Position numbers and translations under genes: made by a program. DNA of 64,000 bases from Aphelocoma coerulescens (Eukaryota > Chordata > Aves > Passeriformes > Corvidae): the NCBI RefSeq assembly GCF_041296385.1, contig NC_091023.1, positions 12,524,924 through 12,588,923 of the forward strand, read 5' to 3'. Shown here piece by piece: positions 13,254 to 26,095 of this stretch. The notes below the pieces were generated by a model, which saw nothing but the letters and a program-made list of their open reading frames with translations, had not been told where the DNA came from and did no database searches. Within the stretch, counting starts at the first letter, position 1. Each line of letters opens with the position of its first letter.

Positions 13254-16200
13254 TACTTTTAGCAGATTAAAATGAATAAGCAGGATGAACATCTGTTTAA
13301 GTGTACAAAGAACCCTGTATTCAGCAGGCATCTCCTGCAGCCCCCTTGGAAGATTTTTGCTCAGTGAATTTTAACAATTCTAGTTACAGATGATACCTGC
13401 TATCACCATTGTACAGTTATATATAATAAGGTCATTATCCACAGCAGTTCTACATCTAGATATGTCAGAGGAAAAGGAAAAACATATGTGGCCTTGTAAT
13501 CTAATTGCTCCAAATTAGGAAAAGCAACATGAGTATTGTGGGAAATGTATCTATAAAAAGAGAAATCTATAAGATAAAAGTTTGGTAGTTATTATAGGAT
13601 TGTTTGTGCCAATGATTGGAACAAAGGCAGGTCCCAAAATCACATTTGAGGTAGAGATTTTTCCCTTGAGGATGCACAAGGGCTTTCAGAATGCTGTGGG
13701 AACACAGGTGAACACTAGAATTTCAGGATTGACTTAAAGAAGATTTACTGAACTGCCTTTTTTTTTTTTTTTGGTGAAGAAAATGTTTGGTTTTTTGCTT
13801 GTAGATGCAATAACTGCAGCTCAGACTATTCATAGGTTATATAGTTTGGTTTTTTTTCCTCTCTTGTAGGAGACAGCCTGTTGCTTCCCACTTGCTAACA
13901 GGTTCTCTGAGGTTTTTTCTTCACATATAATAATTGACATAAGTGGCTTTGTTTTTCTTTTTTGTTTTTTTGTTTCCCATAATTCCTGATGAAAAACTCA
14001 TGTGTTAGTTGTGTTTGGGAAATAGTAATATTTCCCAGAAAGAGAGATCTGCTTTTTCTGGAAATTACTAGGAATCGTTTGAGTGCTCATGTGCAGCAGT
14101 CTCCTGTACATCCTGTACCTGTAGTATCCCAGTTTTCAAACTTGGTCAAACGGGTTTCATCCATTATTACCAAGGACAATACAATATCTGTTTGGAAAGA
14201 TCTCAGAAAATCTTCTATGATAATTAATCTCCATTTCTTCTGAAAATTATACTACCACAATCTGTTTATGTGGGCTCGAAAATCAGAAAGTTTGACAGCT
14301 AAAGCTGATCACTTCAATAAAATTTCATTTAGAAACTCAAGCTGAAAACTGGGTTCAAGGAGTGGTTCCTTAGAATTGAGACAGCTGCAATAGCAGCTTT
14401 TGGGTTGATGCTGTTTATGACTTTCATCTCAGAGCAGACATGAAAAAGATCAGGATGCTGTAAATGCTCACTAAGGGATACTTTTGAGTGTACAGCTGTA
14501 CAAGAGTTGGGAACTTTAAAGCACTGACTGCATATATCTGGAGAGAAGAATGATAGAAAAAAGTGTCTTCCTGTACTGCTTTTCTTTCTTTTTCCAGCTG
14601 ATCAATCTTAGAAACTTTAGGAAAGTTATTTTGAGCATGAGTGAGAGATCTATAATATCTGGGCCGAGCAGCACTGCCCTGCAGCACAAGTGACGCCTGT
14701 AGTCTGCACTGGCACATCTGGAGGAGCAGAGCAGCAGTGCAGGGATCAGTAGAAACTGGTGGCAGTACTAGGCAATGGCTTTGTGCTGACACCCACACCC
14801 CCTTGCATCTCTGCTGGCACTGTGAACCAGCCCAGCTCCAAAGTATCTTGGCTGAGTCAGTCTTCACTTTCCTAAGGTCCTGCAGCTGTATGAAAAAGAC
14901 TGAGGAAAAAAGAAGTGACCAAACCTTAAATTTAGAAATGATGTATGGATGCTTTTACATAGGAAAGACTCTCTGTGTTTCTGTTGATTCTGCTTAATTC
15001 TGGGAGAGTAGGAGGTGATTCTGGAAAGTGTGAGATTTACTGTGTTAAATTCCTTCTCTGAGGCTTTCAAGAAGGGCATGCTACGTGCTTCCCCAAGCAG
15101 AAGGGAAGGGAGTGTTTTCTATGGTTTTGGAAAACATTTAAATGCACCCAACCACTTTTAATATTGAACTTTTCTATTCTGTCTGCTTGCAGTTATTGGC
15201 ATAATATTCCCTGGCTGATTTGCTGCTTCTTGGAAAAGGCATGGGTCTCTTTCAAACCACCAAGAAGCACCAAGAAGCAATTACCTCTTTACCTGATTTT
15301 GTGATGCTCTCTGGTCAGAATGTAGGTGTGAGAGCAAGGAAATTGATGAGAGGGGAGCAGGGAATTTTAATGCACTCAAGCAGATGAACAGCTGTCTCTG
15401 GAAAAGCTGGCCAATGCCCCGAACCTTATGCAGTATAAAAAGAAGGTCATCCTACTCAGCAGGTTTTCCAGTTACTTAGAGAAGACCTCCTCCCTGCTCC
15501 ATGCTAGTGAAAACTACCACAACGCCTGTTACTCTCTTGAGGCCGATCAGTCAGTCTACAAATTACTCACTTTTCTCTTGAAACTACTTTCAGAAATTGC
15601 TTGAGGGGGGAAGACACACTAAGAGCAGCAGTAGAAAAATATTTTTTTTTAAAAGGTGCATTTCCAAACGTAAATGAAACCATTTTGGAGAAGTCGATTA
15701 AAATTGACTTTTTCAACAAAAATGAGACCTTAACTTTAGTTAGTTTCTCTAGATTTAGGGTTCTTTCTTACTGTATAGCACACTGACATTTTATATTTAT
15801 TCACTTTAAAATACATGTGCTTATACGTGTATAATTTAGACCTCACTTGTTCTGGATGGTCTAGTTGTTTTATGGTCATGGGATTAAGCAAACATTTTTC
15901 AAAAGTGTATGTAATTTATCTGTTAATAGAATGAAAATTTGTAATGTTTTGGGAATCTAGAAAAGTTTTTACTTTGGGAATTGTTTCATCTCTTGGCTAC
16001 AAATGTCCTACAAGCCACATTTTAAATGCATGTTTTTTGTTTATGTGATAGAAAAAAGTGACAAAGGAGCAAGCATTTGTATAAACTGGAAAATTTTGAA
16101 ATAATGCATTAAAAATACAGCTCTCTGGTCACTGCTATTCTGTTAAAGCATGATTATTCTGTATACTAATTCATTCTACATGGTGGCAAAAACCTTCACA

Positions 16201-19200
16201 CAACTGAACAATATCTGAGCTTCTTTGCTGTGGTAAATCTGTACCTGCAGAACATCTTTATTTAAGTGGTACCCTGGCTTTGGTATGTTCCTCAAATCAT
16301 AGCATACTGTAACTGCAGCTGAGGTAGACCTGATATGTGAAGTACCTGATGGCAACTTGAGAATATATTGGTAGCACACACCACTACAGATATCATGGAA
16401 TAATTTGCACCATCTGGGGAGAGCTTTGCTCTTCTGGAGGTGCCTGACATGGCTGTTACTGCACAGGGTATTTATCCATTCACTGCAATGTACAAGATAA
16501 TTGGAGGCAAAATTAACATGTCAGCTTGAACCAGCACAGAAAGTCTTTTTACTTCAGCAGGGTGCAGAAGTTCTCAAGTATAAATAAATACCTGCTGGTA
16601 TTTAAGGTTACCAAGAGTTATACAGTTGTTGCTCCCTGAATTAATAGGCGTAATTTTGCACAATTTTCTTTGAGAGTGAAGGTATTTTAGCTTTCAGAAC
16701 TTTAGTTCCTTTTGAATTTTCCTTGACCTCTTTTCTGACCTAGGAAAAAATTGCAGTTGATCTGAAAAATGCTGAAGTATTTTCTCAGAGCTTGCAAAGA
16801 CATAGGTACATTCAAAAAGAGAATTATTTCCCTTTATTGTGGTGTTGTTTTTTTACACTTACCCGGAAGAACTTGGTGCAGTACATCTCTCCAAGCCCCC
16901 TCTGTGACTGACTATATGCCAATAACTCCCTGTAGCTGATTAATCTGGATAACCATTTTGTTTTTAGACTTTGCAATGTATGCAAAAAGCTGATAGGAGC
17001 ACACACAGTACCCCCACACCCATGAGATAGGTGTTATCAAGAAAAACTAACAATTTTTATTTTCCTGTTGGCTGGAAACAAACATATATAAGGTGAATTG
17101 GAAGGGAGTGGTGTGGGGAAGGAGAGGGATTTTATGTGGGTTAGTTTTAGACCTAGGAATCCAGTTTCCTTACACTCTTCTGTGGATGAGGATGATGATG
17201 GCAGATACCACTTCAGGAAAACATAATCTTAATCTTAACAGAAGGATCCTACCTCTATGCACTGAGTGTGTTGAAAACATATGTCTGTTAACATCCTTGG
17301 ATTAAAGTAGGGCTTTGTTAATACTGCCATGCTGCTTCTTCCATTTTAGGAAGTGTAAATAGCGCTCTATCCTGTTACAGGAGATCAAACAAATGCTTAG
17401 ACATATAGATAAAATGTGTGGGGCAGCTTACCTCTTTGAATAGTCTGGGTCTCATTGTCAGGGTGTGATATAATTTGTGCAGAAAAAGAGGAAAATTTAT
17501 TTCTCTTTTTTTTTTTCCTCTCTGGTGACTAGAAAATGCTGTCCTGGTGTTTTATAAACATGCTTTGTTTTCAGTGATAACTAAGTATCCAGAACCTAAA
17601 TAGTCATCCAAATCCAAACCAGCATTGTATTAAATAATTTTCTCTATATGTCTGGATTAAGATTATCCTGTCTCACAGAGCTATTGCCTGTACAGAACTG
17701 CACAGTTTGTATAACTATGTACAGGATCTTCATGGGACCATAACACTGAGTATACAGTCAAAAGAAGATTTAAATTATAGCAACATTTTATTAGAACTTA
17801 AATATAGTCACTTTTTAATATACAATCATTAAAATGACTCTCATCAACTGAAATTTCAATATTCATGTAATTATTAAAACTTACTTGTCTTTATTCTCCA
17901 TAAAAACTTTAAATGACACAGCACAGGCATTCTTTGGAAAGGCATGAGATAAGTTTGTGTGTTTGCTACTTACATCTCTCTTCCCCAAAGTTGCTGACCT
18001 TGATGTTTTAGACATTTTCTAAATGAGCCATACCCTTAAGCCGCAGAATATAGGCTTGTTCTTCATCAATGGGATGTCTGTTATCTATGTTGACATTGTA
18101 AATTGAACCCAGTCAAACACACAGCTGTCACTTGAACTGGTTACAGTTTATTTAAGTGTTTTAGTATACATGGGAAATAATTCCATCTGTACTACAATAG
18201 TCAACAGTGTAGCAGGGAATAACAATGTTCTAGTCAGCTTCCTGGGTTAATTATAACCTTGGCAAACATGAAACTCAAGGGAGAATGGGGGAAGGGGGAT
18301 GACTGGGATCGTTAACTGGACATAAAGGTTTTTCTTCCAGAAGGTGGTTTGACACCATGTGGTTACTTCAGAGACTCTCACAGAGCCGTCAGATGGTGCA
18401 ACCTTTTTGGGACAAACCCTCCTGCATTTGTGTAACTCCCTCAGCCATGTCTCCTAAGGAACCGCTGTGTTCTGAACAGGTGTCAGGAGTAGACTTGTCT
18501 TGTGCCCACAACAGGTCTCTCAACACTTAAGCACAAATGTCTCTCTACCTTGGGAAGTCTTGATCTGTATTAAGAGAACTGGAATTGAGGATTTCTAGGG
18601 CCATTTATTTGTAATATCCCACATTACATCAATATGCTCTGCTGTTATTGGTGTGACTGTCTGTCCCTCCCTGCAAGCCTGACTTCAAATATAATTCCTG
18701 TCACTTTCAGTCATCTTTTCTCACTGCCAGTAAAAGAGCCCTGGCTCTGGACATAAACATGTCCCTGTTTGAGCATTAGAAACAGTTGAACAGGCTGCCT
18801 GCTTTTGTTCAGCTAAGTGTGAGGAGCAGGGCCTTCTGTTCATATATTGCTGTGTCCTAAACATATAGGGCCAGATTTACAGTCTTTGGATAGAGCTTCT
18901 AAAGTCATAAGTCCATCAAAAACAGGAATTATGTGCAGAGTGAGCAGGTATGTGTTGTGGTGGTAACCACAGTCATCATTATCTTGTTGCTGACACTGAC
19001 TGACCTATGGAAATTCACTTGCTGCAAAATAACTTGCTGTTCTGTGAATACCTTTAGTCTGTTTTCCTATATTTTTCTTGGCTTTGAGCTCCATGGTCTG
19101 TTTGACAGTGCTGTTGCACAGCATGGAAAATTTTGCCTCTTTTTTTTCCACTGGTCTACCATTGGCTGGTGGATGGGGTAGTGAAAAGGGAATACAAAAG

Positions 19201-22200
19201 GAAGCTTCAAGAGTCTTGTGTACAGATCATTTGGGGGAAAAAAAATCCCTTTGTGTCAAGGGCAGAGCTGTCCATATAGGGAGCAGTAAATTAATTTTAT
19301 CATTAATTTGATTAGAGTAAAAATTGCAGGATTTAACCATAAGAGCTGGTTTCAGTAACTTGCAAACTAACAAAATGAAGTCATTCACCCCCTTTACTCC
19401 TGATTAACACATTATCATACACGTAGCAGCTTGTTTCTAATTCTTCAAGGATTACTCCAGTTTCTCCAGAGACTTGCTGATGAGTAACAATTAAACCAGC
19501 TTGGGCAGGTTGCAGTTTTCCTCCCACACCAATGTAGCAGCTGTGACAATAGAGTGGACTCCTGGAGCATGTAGAAGTCAGCTGTCTGCTCCACCCAGAC
19601 TGACACCTCTGGTGAGCTGGGCTGGGTCTGAGGAGCGAGGACCTCTTAAAGTTGTGACATCTCCTTCTGTCACCTCCCCCTTTCTGGAAGTTCATTGACA
19701 TGAAGCTCAGCAATATCAGCTGCAAACGTGACTATGGAAACTTGGCAGGAGATAGTCCCCAACCCTGAGCTTCCATGGCGGGTTGCAAACTCCAAGAGAT
19801 TTTCTGTGAGCCAACCCTGGCTGTTGCACAAGTGAATGCAGCTGTGGTTTGCCTTTGATACTAAACAAACTGAAGATGAAAAATAACATGCAGACATATT
19901 GCAGTGAAACAGAAGTCTAAACTTCTGCTATGGAAGTGTAGCAGTTATGACAGGGGAACTAAAACATGAGTTTAGAGCTCATGAAGCCAAATACTTCTCT
20001 AAGATGCTGCAGCTGTGCAGACAGTGACACATTTAAGGAGAACTTAATTCTTTCAGTGGACTTTGAAATTACTGTTAAGGCCGATTTGGGAATGAGGGAG
20101 CCCTGGGAATCCAGTTCTTGTCTCCTTACGCACAGGCTGACAACTGTTAAAGACTTTTCTCTCTTTTTGAAAACAGGTCTTAATCCACTACTAGTCTTTT
20201 TTTCCCATAAAATGAAAAACCTCTGCTTTGCAAACCATCATTAAATTGTATCTCTATTGTGTAGTCACTAGCATGTTCCCTTCTGCCTGAATGCCTCCTA
20301 TAGTGGCCACAGATCTATAAAACATAAGAAATGTTCATTGTACATGCATCCATAAATTCATTACTTCCTCCTCACACACAGCTTTTATGGATATTGCATG
20401 TAACTCACTCAAGGTAGAGTCATTATCAGAGTGCATTACTCAAATGAATTCACCTTTTCTTTTAGGTCCGGGGGTCAAAAATACAGCATTTTCTGTTGAA
20501 ATGTAACACACACCAGTGTTTGTGTTCTGGTTGTGGTTATCTCCCTTTGCACAGCCTGGAGTACAACATGCTAATGGTTACATTTATAAAACATAGCTGT
20601 AACTGCAATAAATGGTAGGGGAAGGCAATTTTCCTGATAGACTGTGTTCTTAGCCCAGATTAATGTCAAACTAAATATACTGCTTACCCTTCTCTTATCC
20701 ACAATTTCTGTCTCAAGCTGAGAGCATATTCTCTTGCAGCACTCACTCATTGCATGTCACTTTTGGAGGTAGATGCTATTTAGCAGCCTCTTGGTGAAGA
20801 GCATCTTATTAGATGGAGATTTGGATAGCAAATTATTTGGGGAAGGAGGATGTACTGCAGAATTTTCTTTTCATTTTTTAAGGATATTTTGTATATGCAA
20901 AGCAACAGAATGCTTGATAATTTGAAACAGAAATGCAAAGGGATACCAGGAGAGGAGCACAAAGAGAAGGTAAACGGAAAAATATTAGCAAGAATCAGTA
21001 CACCCCTGATAATTTGATCTATGTTTTTTTCTAGATGATATTTCCTGTAAAGTTCCATTAATCAGTGTTAAAAATTATATTTTCCGAACTGCTTTACTTT
21101 AAGGTTTTCTGTCCCACTTCCCTCTAGTGAGTGTTTTTCTCTGCTGCCCTGGGTAACTGTAGAATCCTTGCTGAGAAAGAGGAAACAGCAGCTGCTTGGT
21201 GCATTCTTCAAGTGTCAGACGCCTGCTGCTGGAGAGGTTTTCAGCCCTGTGCTCTTCACCAAGATTAGAACAAAACCAAGCAGGATTGTGCAGGCAAGAC
21301 TGGGAAATAAGGAATAGTGCCTGTTAGAGAAGCAGTCCCTCTTTCTCGGCTTAGGAAAATGACTCTTCAGATTAACATGAGATTGGGAACTGAATCCAGG
21401 TTTCCTGGTCTAGTCTGATGAGTAGTCCACAAACTACAAGTAGTTGTTTGGAAACTACAGTTTCTAACAAGTCTACAGTCAGACTTTAAAAAAATCATTA
21501 GAATAATTTCCAGTATTTTCACTCTAGGATCAGACTTTAGATTTCTGTTTTATTTTGCTGTGATTAGAATCAAGTAAGTGTGAAATTCTGTAGTGTGAAA
21601 TCAAACTTATTCCTGTTCATAACTAATTAAGGTTGATATCCCTAACACCTGAAAACATGTTGAGATCAAAATAACAGGGAAGAAAGCCAGAAAACTAATG
21701 ATTAAAATTCCACTGGTTGGATAGAGACAGTCATAGTATATATACCTGTTTAATACCCCTGCTTGTACCCATGTTTAATCTGCTGCCATGGCTGTCCTTG
21801 CTGTACTGCTCTCCAGGCATTCAATCCTTGTCTTGATAAGTGTTTGTTCTGATATTTGTTTTCTGTTCCTGCTCTTACAATTTTTCAATTCTTTCCACCC
21901 TTTGGAGTCACCAGCATTGACCAGGGGTACTGAAAATAAAATATTACTGTTCTGGAGAACATAGGCTGGATGAAATGATGGCTCTTCCCTGTCCTGATGT
22001 TCATTAGGAAATGCATAATGTACTGCTGTCATGGTGTGAATTCCCAGCACAGGGATGTGTAGACCAAAATGGCTCAGGTACTTGGAATCCTGAGCTGTTA
22101 CATACAAATTCCCAGTGCACAGGCTGAATTTTTTGTGCCTGAGCCATTGCGTCATTGAAAAGAATTTTCACTCCTGATTGCAGAGAGAGATATTAGAGAA

Positions 22201-25200
22201 AAAAATAAACTTTTCAATGTTCAATGCATCTTTAGTGCAGGTTTCTTTTGTGTGGCCCAGGGGACCCCAAAAATGTGACCATTCTTAAAGGTCTCAGTGT
22301 CAGGAAGCCATGATCTTACACTGAAATATAATGTAACATGGGAATTGAATATTTATATAATTCTGCTTTCGCTTGGTATCCTTCTGGTAGGAAATAGTGC
22401 TTTAAAATTGGAGCCTAAAACTGCTGCTTTGACTTGAAGAATGAATATTTGCATTTAAACGAAGTAAATAGCCTGAAATTTTGCTTCCAAGGAAAACCAA
22501 AATCATCTCACAAAGAGTAATATTTTTGATTTTGCTTAATGTCAGGGTTGAGCACAGAAGTTTCCATAACTCTCCTGCAAGGGCAAATATTAATGATGAT
22601 TTATGAATTGTTGCTTGTATAATACGTACACTGGAGTTTCAACAGATTTAACACAGTTTTGTTATGAAGTGTTTGTGATCTTTTTGGGCAGTCCATGAAA
22701 AGTTACCATGTGTGAGTGATGTGTAAATATTAGTCTGAAGAACTGCAGTAAGCCATAGGAAGAAATTGAAATCACAGCTTTTGTGAGTGGCAATTAAAGA
22801 TTTTTAAGCACTTGGGCTAGAGGGCCAAGATCTTATTACTTCTACCTGCTCCATCTTCTGTATGGATATTATTGTGTGGTTACAGTTTTCTCTTGACTGG
22901 ATCAAGAGAATTTAGAGCTGATCTGGTTTCTGTGGGTGTGTCTCACTTCAGAGCCAGGTTTTTCTACCATTCTACATCTTGCTGAAATTTTAAAGAAATA
23001 GTATTTGGATTTCAAACCCATTTTCTCCTTTCTGAGGATCTTGCTGCTTATGAGGCTGCTCTTAGCACAGAGGAGCCTGCAGGAAACAGGCAGTTCTAGC
23101 AATGAAAAGACTGTTTACATATTGCTGCATTCCTTCCAATGTTTTCTTTTTAAATGACATAAAACTATGCTTGAGAAGGTATGTCAGGCACACTACATCT
23201 CTTCTATTTAGTTTAGCTTTCCTGTCCAAAGTGTTTAAAAGCACAAGCAATTCATCATTCACTTGAAGAGAGCTGAATACAACTGTCAGAAAACACACGT
23301 TTTCTCCTAAAAATCTTTGTCTAAATAAGGTGTCTATCTGTTTGCACATTGTTTATTGTATCAGGGTCAGAAACATAATGTTTAGAGTTCCCATCTGGTA
23401 GGATTATTTCATACTACTCTTGGTTCAGGCAACTTCTGGTTCAATTTTGCTCAATGTTTATGTGTCAGTCATAGAATCATCAACTTTTGCAGACAAGTGC
23501 ATAGTGAGGGATTTTGCAAACAATTTTTTTTTTCTTTATAATATGTATGATTTTTAGAAAAATTATATAAAGAAGGCTTCACTCACATGCCTAGAAATGC
23601 ATTAGAAAACTGAAATCTGACACTAGATATAAATTATTTAGGGTCTTCCTCTTTTTTGTTCATACTAGTGAAGCCGCTGGTACTTTCTGCATTGTGAGGT
23701 CATGCTCTGCTCAAGTGCAAGTCAGATTTGGACTCAAATAATTGAATTTGAACAAAGGAAGATCTATAATATCTCTACTTTTTTTGTCTCTTGTTGTGAG
23801 CAAGATGAGAAAGAAAAAAGGTCAGCAACTGATCTGCCCCCAAAAACAGATGCAAGAGGTTGTTTTTTGTCATCTTTGTCTTTGGACTTCACTGCTTGAG
23901 TCAGAGGCTTTTTCATTTGACAGAATGCACTGGAAGGAAAACAAAGGTGTTGTCAGCAGAGTTCCAGATGCTGAAAATTAATGACTGTCAGTTGGTGCTT
24001 AAGCTGGTGCTCGCAGTTCCATGTACTGCACAGCAGGACAATGCACACGGTATCAATGCATTTCTTTTTTGAACTCTTTTTGACACTCTTGAGCTGTAAC
24101 CTGCAGTTCAGATGAAAAGGCTGCTGTGTCTCAGCTCAGCCAAGGATGGTGAGGTCACAATTCTTCCTCCCATGCGCACCAGGAAGTTTGTATTCTGCCC
24201 AACACAGTCCAGCAACTTCAATAGAAAACCAGCCAGGGACTGTGGTGGCACTAGAATTAACAACAGGAAAAACTGCCTTCTGCTCATAAATAGTAGTCTT
24301 AAGAAAATGCAGCTTGTGCTTCATGGTAACAATTGAAAGGTTTTTAGAACTTGCATGAAGAACTATTTTGCTATAGTTGGTATGTAAGTGCCTGTGCCTC
24401 TGTTTTTTGTGTAGCTAATCAGGATTTTGAGAGTCACAGCTACTGCCCCAAGTTTTCTGTGAGGAGAAGAAAGTAACTGCATATGAACTTTTACGATTTT
24501 TTTGTGTGAAGTGAGTTAGAGTTCTCTGTTACCAATTAAATGGAGAATCCCATATTTGAAATGTTTCTAGTGCATTCCAGATAAATTAGACTCTAATGAC
24601 TCAGTTTTTAATAAATAAAAAAAGTTCATTACTTATTGAAGCATTTATAAAAGAAAAAAGAGACACATTTAGAATATTAACACCTAATTTGCTGAACTCT
24701 GATAAGAAGCTTTTTTTACCTCACGGGCTTCTGGGACCTGATCTTGGGAGAACATGGAGTGCTGATTATGGGCTTTGGGCCTTCTAAAACTTTTTATCTC
24801 AGGAGCCAAGCCTCCTGCAATTAGGATTGGTGAAATACTGCCTTTTATTTCATAAAAATAAGTGTATACAGTATGAAATAAAACAAGAATGAGCTTTAAA
24901 TCAAGTTCAATTTGAACAGAAGGACTCTTTAGTCTTAAGAAAAATTCCAGTTCAATGCTCCAGAAAGGAGAAGAAAAAAAAAAAAGGAACTATTATCTAG
25001 CAGTGTCATACATGTGTTGGTGTGGCTTTCAGACACTGGAAAATAATTGTCAGGAATTTTAATTCCTAACATTTCTCTGGATGCTTATATTTTTAATGAG
25101 TACTTTGACCATTTTCAAGCAAACAGGATATTTTTTTTCTCAGCACAATGTCACAAAGACATTGATTATAACTGTAAAATAGAACTTTCTACATGATTTT

Positions 25201-25999
25201 CAATACTGTAAATTGAAGAAAACAGATAAATTAATTGCTGCTACAAAATAATTCCTGCTCTAGTAAAATTGGTATGGCGGGGGAGAAAACACAAGGTAAT
25301 TACAAGGGAAGAATTACATGATGGTTTAGGGGAAGAGTGGGGCAAATAGAGGGTTAACAGTTTGATTTTAATTTTTTTTTCAATATATTCCTCCTACCTT
25401 CCCCCTCAGCTGAAGTTGGCTGCTTTGCAGGAGAGTGGTGCTCTCCACTGTCTGTATCTGTCTGGGCACTGACTTGGAATGATATGCAACAGTATGCAGG
25501 TACATGCATGTTAACAGAATTTTTACCACAGAATAAAATGGGCCAAAAGTTTTACACTGTACATCAAAATGTCTTTTGATGTGTCCTCTTGGACAGTGAG
25601 CAGACACTTTAAAACATCAGGAATATGACAGAAATTTACACCACTCTATAGGATTCTAAAGGACCTCAGCGGATTTATGTGCTTGTAATGAGCATTGCAT
25701 GAATACATGCAAAAATGACAGATGAGATTTGGATGAATTGATAATTGGGTATTCATGGAATACAAATGAATGCAAAATTTGTAGCTCTGGACTTTCAAAA
25801 AATACTAGAGGACATTTATAAAAAGCAAATTTTGGACTTTCATTTCCACACAAGTTATTTCTGAATTATGCAGATATTTTTCACTTTATTTATATAATCT
25901 TGTGAGGTTTTTTCTCTGTAATTCCAACTAATATAAATTAATTTAACTAAGTTACTAAAGGGTAATATAGCTTAATGAAATAGTATTAAAAGTAGTAAT
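13254..25999. other. AT-rich non-coding stretch
   Basis: No gene is supported. The longest open frame is 147 codons on the minus strand at 14424-14867. It lies in a slightly GC-richer patch (about 14640-14860) and shows no domain. Another GC-richer patch lies at about 19440-19830. A run of 15 T lies at 13758-13772, and a 10-bp unit (CACCAAGAAG) is repeated back to back near 15260. The minus-strand frame at 23062-23349 looks protein-like in composition but matches no family I know and has no convincing splice context. Confidence 0.6.
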
Positions 26000-26095
26000 A
26001 TTATAGGATGATTCAGATTGGGAGGAACATCAATCCCATCTCCAGCTGAAAGCAGGGAGAACTCTGAGGAGAATATTTGACTACTAATGTAGCTA
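26000..26095 (-). repeat. Old CR1 LINE 3'-end fragment
   Basis: Read on the plus strand, this segment follows the complemented CR1 tail in order: a degenerate 'ataggatgattcag' block (family form close to 'atagaatgattcag'), then 'attgggaggaac' (form 'gttgggagggac'), a worn 'catctccagc' block, and 'tgaaagcaggga.aact' (form 'caaagcagggtcaact'). The order and spacing of four blocks support the call although each is mutated. The element would run on the minus strand with its 3' end at the low coordinate. The right edge is uncertain because similarity fades gradually. Confidence 0.55.

Noticed and set aside
14424..14867. 147-codon open frame on the minus strand
   Set aside because: It lies in a GC-richer patch with an overlapping plus-strand frame, and its sequence shows no family signature.
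23062..23349. Protein-like 95-codon frame on the minus strand
   Set aside because: Balanced composition suggested a transposase or host exon, but no motif matched any family I know and no acceptor/donor pair fits.
23466..23490. CR1 tail signature (tcatagaatcat)
   Set aside because: Only one short block matches and no ordered downstream CR1 blocks follow.
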